Shown here: positions 5,913-8,535 of the stretch, piece after piece
Numbering within the stretch: the stretch's first letter is position 1
Layout of the letters: each line of letters opens with the position of its first letter
Assembly (NCBI GenBank): GCA_030046135.1
Contig: JASIEC010000065.1
Span: 1 to 8,535, forward strand
Length of the DNA: 8,535 nt
Source of the DNA: Thermoplasmata archaeon
GTDB taxonomy: Archaea > Thermoplasmatota > Thermoplasmata > Lutacidiplasmatales > UBA184
Reading direction: 5' to 3'
The notes under the pieces: model-generated
The model's database searches: none
Told to the model about the DNA's origin: nothing
The model's input: only the letters and a program-made list of their open reading frames with translations
Program-made: the position numbers and the translations under genes

Positions 5913-7008
5913 GCAGCGACGCGAACGTCGCCTCGTCCCACGGGCGGCGGCCGGCGACCTCGAGGTTCTCAGAGAGGTGTTCAGGACCCTTCTGCCCGAC
6001 GAGCGGCCCCACGGTCCCGGGGACCGAGCGGGCAAACTGGAGCGCCGTCTGCGCCGCGGAGAGACCTGAGCGCCGGGGTCCGGTCCGCGCGAGCTGCCCT
6101 TGGAGGAGCGGGACGCTCGTGAAGCAGCCGAGCCCGAACTTCGACGCGGCCGCGAAGAGGGGGAGCCGCGCGGCGCCGACCCGCTGCGTCGGCGCGGTCC
6201 ACGCCTCGGCCATCGCGAGGTTGAACGGGAACTGGACGAACCGGAACCCGTGGTCCTCCCCCCCGACCTTCTTCGCGATCCGGACCGCGGACTCGAGCGA
6301 GAAATGCCCCGGGTCGCCGGACGGAGCGCGGAGGCAATCCCACGTCGCGAGGCCGTAGAGGCCGAGCTGGCCCGCGTCGCGGAGCCCCTCGTAGACCGTG
6401 AAGGCGGCCTCGAGCCGCCCGAGGAACGCCTCCCGCCCTACCGACGGGAGCTGGGCGTCCGGCGCGTTGTGCAGGTAGAGCAGGTCGATCGTCTCGACGC
6501 CGAGGTTCTGCCGGCTCCGCTCGAACTGGTCGCGGAGGTAGGCGGGGCTCATCGCGTGGCACCCGTCGACGACGTCCCGCGGGTCGAGGATCCCCGGGCG
6601 GACGAGCTCGCGCTCGATCCAGGCCGGGGCGGGGACCCCGGCCTCGGCGTCCGGCGCGAGGTATCCGCTCTTCGTCGCGAGGAACACCTCGTCGCGGCGC
6701 GCGTCGCCGCTCTCGAGGAGGCGGCCGAGCGCTCGCCCGACGCTTCGCTCCGCCCGCTGGTGGCGGTAGTTGATCGCCGTATCGAGGACGTTGACCCGGC
6801 CCGAGGTGAGGCAGATCGTCACGGCCTGCTCGACCGCGAGGTCGGTCGGTCCGTCCGGGGATCCGATGTACGTCCCGAGCCCGATCGAGCTGAGCGCCAG
6901 CTCCCCCGGGGCCGTGCGGAAATGCTCGAACGGGATCGCTCGCTCCTTCGTGGAGCGGTCCCGGAACCGCTGGGTTCCCCCCGGCGTGGCGCGACCCGGG
7001 TGCGCCAT
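5905..7008 (-). CDS. Aldo/keto reductase family oxidoreductase
   Basis: The protein has 367 residues and an expected TIM-barrel fold that uses NAD(P)H to reduce carbonyls. The catalytic tetrad is visible: D76 and Y81 in L-D-T-A-I-N-Y, K113 in F-L-A-T-K-S-G, and H180 in L-L-Y-L-H-N. The strand G-L-G-T-Y-I-G is near the N terminus. The cofactor-side motifs P-L-L-Q-G-Q-L and V-G-Q-K-G-P-E-H-L-S-E-N-L are near the C terminus, so the enzyme should be active. The substrate cannot be told from sequence. At 367 residues it is longer than the common 280-330, with extra sequence between K113 and H180. I chose ATG 7006-7008 because a TATA-like box lies about 27 nt upstream and the homologous part starts just after it; the open frame reaches back to 7134. 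The stop (5905-5907) lies inside the end of convergent rad50. Confidence 0.92.
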   Translation of the reverse strand: MAHPGRATPGGTQRFRDRSTKERAIPFEHFRTAPGELALSSIGLGTYIGSPDGPTDLAVEQAVTICLTSGRVNVLDTAINYRHQRAERSVGRALGRLLESGDARRDEVFLATKSGYLAPDAEAGVPAPAWIERELVRPGILDPRDVVDGCHAMSPAYLRDQFERSRQNLGVETIDLLYLHNAPDAQLPSVGREAFLGRLEAAFTVYEGLRDAGQLGLYGLATWDCLRAPSGDPGHFSLESAVRIAKKVGGEDHGFRFVQFPFNLAMAEAWTAPTQRVGAARLPLFAAASKFGLGCFTSVPLLQGQLARTGPRRSGLSAAQTALQFARSVPGTVGPLVGQKGPEHLSENLEVAGRRPWDEATFASLLT

Positions 7009-7030
7009 CTCGGTCCGACGGGGTCGGGGC

Positions 7031-7040
7031 CACAAAAGGT
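7031..7040 (-). promoter_or_regulatory. TATA-like box for the aldo/keto reductase gene
   Basis: On the minus strand this reads ACCTTTTGTG, the most AT-rich patch upstream of the reductase. Its centre is about 27 nt before the ATG at 7008, so transcription should start at or next to the start codon, giving a leaderless mRNA. The match to a TATA consensus is modest; the spacing is the main support. Confidence 0.5.
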
Positions 7041-7077
7041 CGCCCCCGCCGTGCCGGCGCCCCGTCGGACTCGTCAG

Positions 7078-7085
7078 GTTGAAAT
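7078..7085 (+). promoter_or_regulatory. Possible TATA-like element for the zinc-knuckle gene
   Basis: GTTGAAAT is the only AT-richer patch upstream of the ATG at 7121, about 39 nt away. It would put the transcript start near 7106-7110, leaving a leader of about 10-15 nt. A 6-bp hairpin-capable GGGGGC/GCCCCC pair (7091-7096 and 7103-7108) lies between. The match is weak. Confidence 0.3.
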
Positions 7086-7120
7086 CGGTCGGGGGCGTGG
7101 CGGCCCCCTCGCGCGAGCGG

Positions 7121-7240
7121 ATGCCCAGGCGCAAATACGGCCGGATGCAGAAGCCGATCCCCCCGGTTCCGCGGGAAAAGTGCCGGCTCTGCCGGCTGAA
7201 GCGGCCCTGCCCCCTCCACGGGCGGGAGCCGGAGCGCTAG
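7121..7240 (+). CDS. 39-residue basic zinc-knuckle-like protein
   Basis: ATG to TAG encodes 39 residues. The N terminus is basic (M-P-R-R-K-Y-G-R-M-Q-K), then a Pro-rich stretch P-I-P-P-V-P precedes C21-R-L-C24, five residues, C30-P-L-H33 and a charged end. The C-x2-C-x5-C-x2-H spacing is a plausible single zinc site. Thirteen Arg/Lys against three Glu give a net charge of about +10, which suggests binding to nucleic acid or ribosome; that is inference. No family is recognised. In-frame alternative starts exist (GTG 7097, TTG 7079), but ATG 7121 fits the weak promoter best. It lies in the gap between the reductase and radical SAM genes, where no other gene explains the frame. Its stop overlaps the convergent radical SAM stop in CTAG. 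It could be a chance ORF, but the clustered Cys/His pattern argues against that. Confidence 0.55.
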   Translation: MPRRKYGRMQKPIPPVPREKCRLCRLKRPCPLHGREPER

Positions 7241-8535
7241 CCGCCCCTGGACGAGCCCCGACCCCCGCTGCCCCCGACCAACAGCGGCGTGGCGACCTTC
7301 TCGTGGAACCGGTCCGCGGCGCGCTCGAGCCGCTCGACGACCCGGGGAGAGAACCGCCGTCGGGCCCGGCCGAGCGCGGCCTCGAGGCCGAACCGTGCCT
7401 GCTCCCACCGATAGAGTCGCTCGCTGTACGCGGCCTCGTACAGGAGCCTCGTCCCCCCGCTCGAGCGGGTCGAGCGAGCCCGCCCCCGCAGACGATCCTT
7501 GACCTGCTCGTAGAACCTCGTCCCGGGAACCGGGACCGCGATCGACACGGAGTATTCCTCGGGGCTGAACCGGCGGAACAGACGGAACGTCGCCTCGATG
7601 TCCTCGAGCGTCTCCCCCGGATAGCCGAGCATGAGGAACCAGAACTGCCGGACCCCCGCGTCCCGAAGGGCCGCTGCGGTCCGCTCGACCTGCGTGAGCT
7701 TCGTGCCGCGATTCATCAGCGAGAGCATCTTCTGGCTCCCGGATTCGACGCCGACGTACACCCGCTCGAGGCCGACGGCCCGCATCCGCGCGAGCAGGTC
7801 GGGCTTCAGGAGGTCGACCCGCGCGAGGCATTCGAACTTGAGGCCCAGCCGCGACGCCTCCATCCGGTCGAGCAGGGTCTCGAGCCAGCCCCTCGAGACA
7901 CCGAAGACGTCGTCGCAGAACCGGACGTAGTCGACCCGGTAGCGCTTGCGAAGCGCGACGAGCTCGCGGACCACCCGCTCGGGCGACTGCTGCCGGAACG
8001 TCCGCCCGAACGTCGGCTTCGAGCACCAGGAGCAGTCGAACGGGCACCCTCGCGACGTGAGGACCGCCGCTCGGCGCTCCCCGGTCTGACGCTGCCACCG
8101 CCCGAGGTACCGCTCCATGTCGATGAGGTCCCACGCCGGCAGCGGCAGCTCGTCGAGGTCCCGGAGGAAGGGGCGAGGAGGGCCCCGGACCGGCCGGCCC
8201 TCGCGGGCGATGACCGTGCCCGGGATCCGATCGATCGGGGTGCCGTCGCGCGCCGCGGCGGCGACGTCGAGGAGCGTCCCCTCGCCCTCCCCGGGGACGA
8301 CAGCGTCGAACCCAGCGGCGAGGTACAGGTCGGGACGCGTCGCAGCGTCGGGCCCTCCGGCGAGGGCCACCGCGCCCGACTCCCGGACGTCGTGCGCGAT
8401 CTCGAGGGCGCGGGAGGCGGTCAACGTCTTCGTGTGCACCCCGACCACGTGGGGCCGGAACGTGCGGAGCGCCCGTCCGACCGCGCGCGTGTCGCGCTCG
8501 AACGTGAGGTCCGTGATCGCGACCTCGACCCCGTG
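7237..8535 (-). CDS. B12-binding-domain-type radical SAM protein (5' end outside window)
   Basis: The visible 432 residues run in one open frame from the right edge to TAG at 7237-7239. The first 130 or so resemble the second half of a cobalamin-binding-like Rossmann domain: V-A-I-T-D-L-T-F, then R-P-H-V-V-G-V-H, A-L-A-G-G-P-D-A and V-V-P-G-E-G-E. The P-x-W-D-L-I-D linker leads into the radical SAM core, with the 4Fe-4S motif C164-P-F-D-C168-S-W-C171-S-K-P. V-G-V-E-S-G-S and M-L-G-Y-P-G-E-T follow, as in BchE/HpnJ-like enzymes, which methylate, cyclise or rearrange unactivated carbons. The protein ends in a Gly/Ser/Arg-rich tail. A GTG at 8446-8448 could start translation, but homologous sequence continues upstream to the edge, so the true start lies beyond 8535. 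The substrate is unknown; a D-x-H-x-x-G cobalamin motif would lie outside the window if present. Confidence 0.9.
   Translation of the reverse strand, partial: HGVEVAITDLTFERDTRAVGRALRTFRPHVVGVHTKTLTASRALEIAHDVRESGAVALAGGPDAATRPDLYLAAGFDAVVPGEGEGTLLDVAAAARDGTPIDRIPGTVIAREGRPVRGPPRPFLRDLDELPLPAWDLIDMERYLGRWQRQTGERRAAVLTSRGCPFDCSWCSKPTFGRTFRQQSPERVVRELVALRKRYRVDYVRFCDDVFGVSRGWLETLLDRMEASRLGLKFECLARVDLLKPDLLARMRAVGLERVYVGVESGSQKMLSLMNRGTKLTQVERTAAALRDAGVRQFWFLMLGYPGETLEDIEATFRLFRRFSPEEYSVSIAVPVPGTRFYEQVKDRLRGRARSTRSSGGTRLLYEAAYSERLYRWEQARFGLEAALGRARRRFSPRVVERLERAADRFHEKVATPLLVGGSGGRGSSRGG

Noticed and set aside
4104..6035. 643-codon antisense open frame across rad50
   Set aside because: Long stop-free antisense frames are expected in 70% GC DNA. 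The translation is low-complexity Arg/Gly/Pro/Leu and mirrors Rad50 codons, while the plus frame has every Rad50 motif.
7091..7116. GGGGGC/GCCCCC hairpin and TCGCGCGA palindrome before the zinc-knuckle ATG
   Set aside because: Short perfect repeats of G and C are expected by chance at this composition; there is no evidence of a regulator or riboswitch.
7009..7134. Upstream start at 7134 for the aldo/keto reductase
   Set aside because: The 42 extra residues have no family-like sequence, overlap the zinc-knuckle gene, and would cross the TATA-like box at 7031-7040.
5981..8134. 717-codon open frame on the minus strand spanning the reductase and radical SAM genes
   Set aside because: It is out of frame with both recognised genes, which carry complete motif sets, and its product is Arg/Pro/Ala-rich without recognisable domains.
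8446..8448. GTG at 8448 as the true start of the radical SAM gene
   Set aside because: The frame continues to the window edge with domain-like sequence (V-A-I-T-D-L-T-F and R-T-F-R-P-H-V-V-G-V), so the start is outside.

Overview
This is a compact, very GC-rich window (roughly 70% G+C by eye) that reads as archaeal chromosome. The most likely source is a high-GC member of the Thermoplasmata / Thermoplasmatota; that assignment is inference. It rests on TATA-like boxes lying about 26-34 nt upstream of start codons with little or no leader, on an adjacent Mre11-Rad50 gene pair of archaeal type, and on a secreted protein built from 'F-V-E-x-G-L-P ... W-x-V' repeats, a style I associate with Thermoplasmata surface proteins. 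I see no mobile element, CRISPR array, rRNA or tRNA.

Layout. Positions 1-87 are the last 28 codons of a membrane pyrophosphatase (hppA). A promoter at 136-143 drives a secreted, sequon-rich two-repeat protein (173-910). After a 150-bp convergent gap with an inverted repeat comes a small charged hypothetical gene on the minus strand (1061-1429). A divergent gap of about 160 bp separates it from a plus-strand cluster: a small proline-rich single-pass membrane protein (1588-1992), mre11 (2002-3282) and rad50 (3297-5912). An aldo/keto reductase on the minus strand (5905-7008) converges on rad50 and overlaps it by 8 nt. Divergent from the reductase is a 39-residue basic protein with a Cys/His zinc-knuckle pattern (7121-7240). 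A minus-strand radical SAM protein (7237-8535, 5' end outside the window) converges on it, and the two genes share a palindromic CTAG that supplies both stop codons.

How the genes work together. The clear functional unit is Mre11-Rad50, the nuclease/ATPase complex for double-strand-break processing. Mre11 keeps its metal-binding and catalytic residues except for Ser where the family usually has Asn in the G-N-H-D motif. Rad50 has intact Walker A, Q-loop, zinc hook, signature, Walker B and switch His. herA and nurA, which often accompany this pair in thermophilic archaea, are not beside it here; the upstream partner is the small membrane protein. The other genes look like independent single-gene units.

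I do not see a clearly new multi-gene system. The best leads are the 39-residue zinc-knuckle protein, the small membrane protein coupled to mre11-rad50, and the Mre11 active-site substitution.
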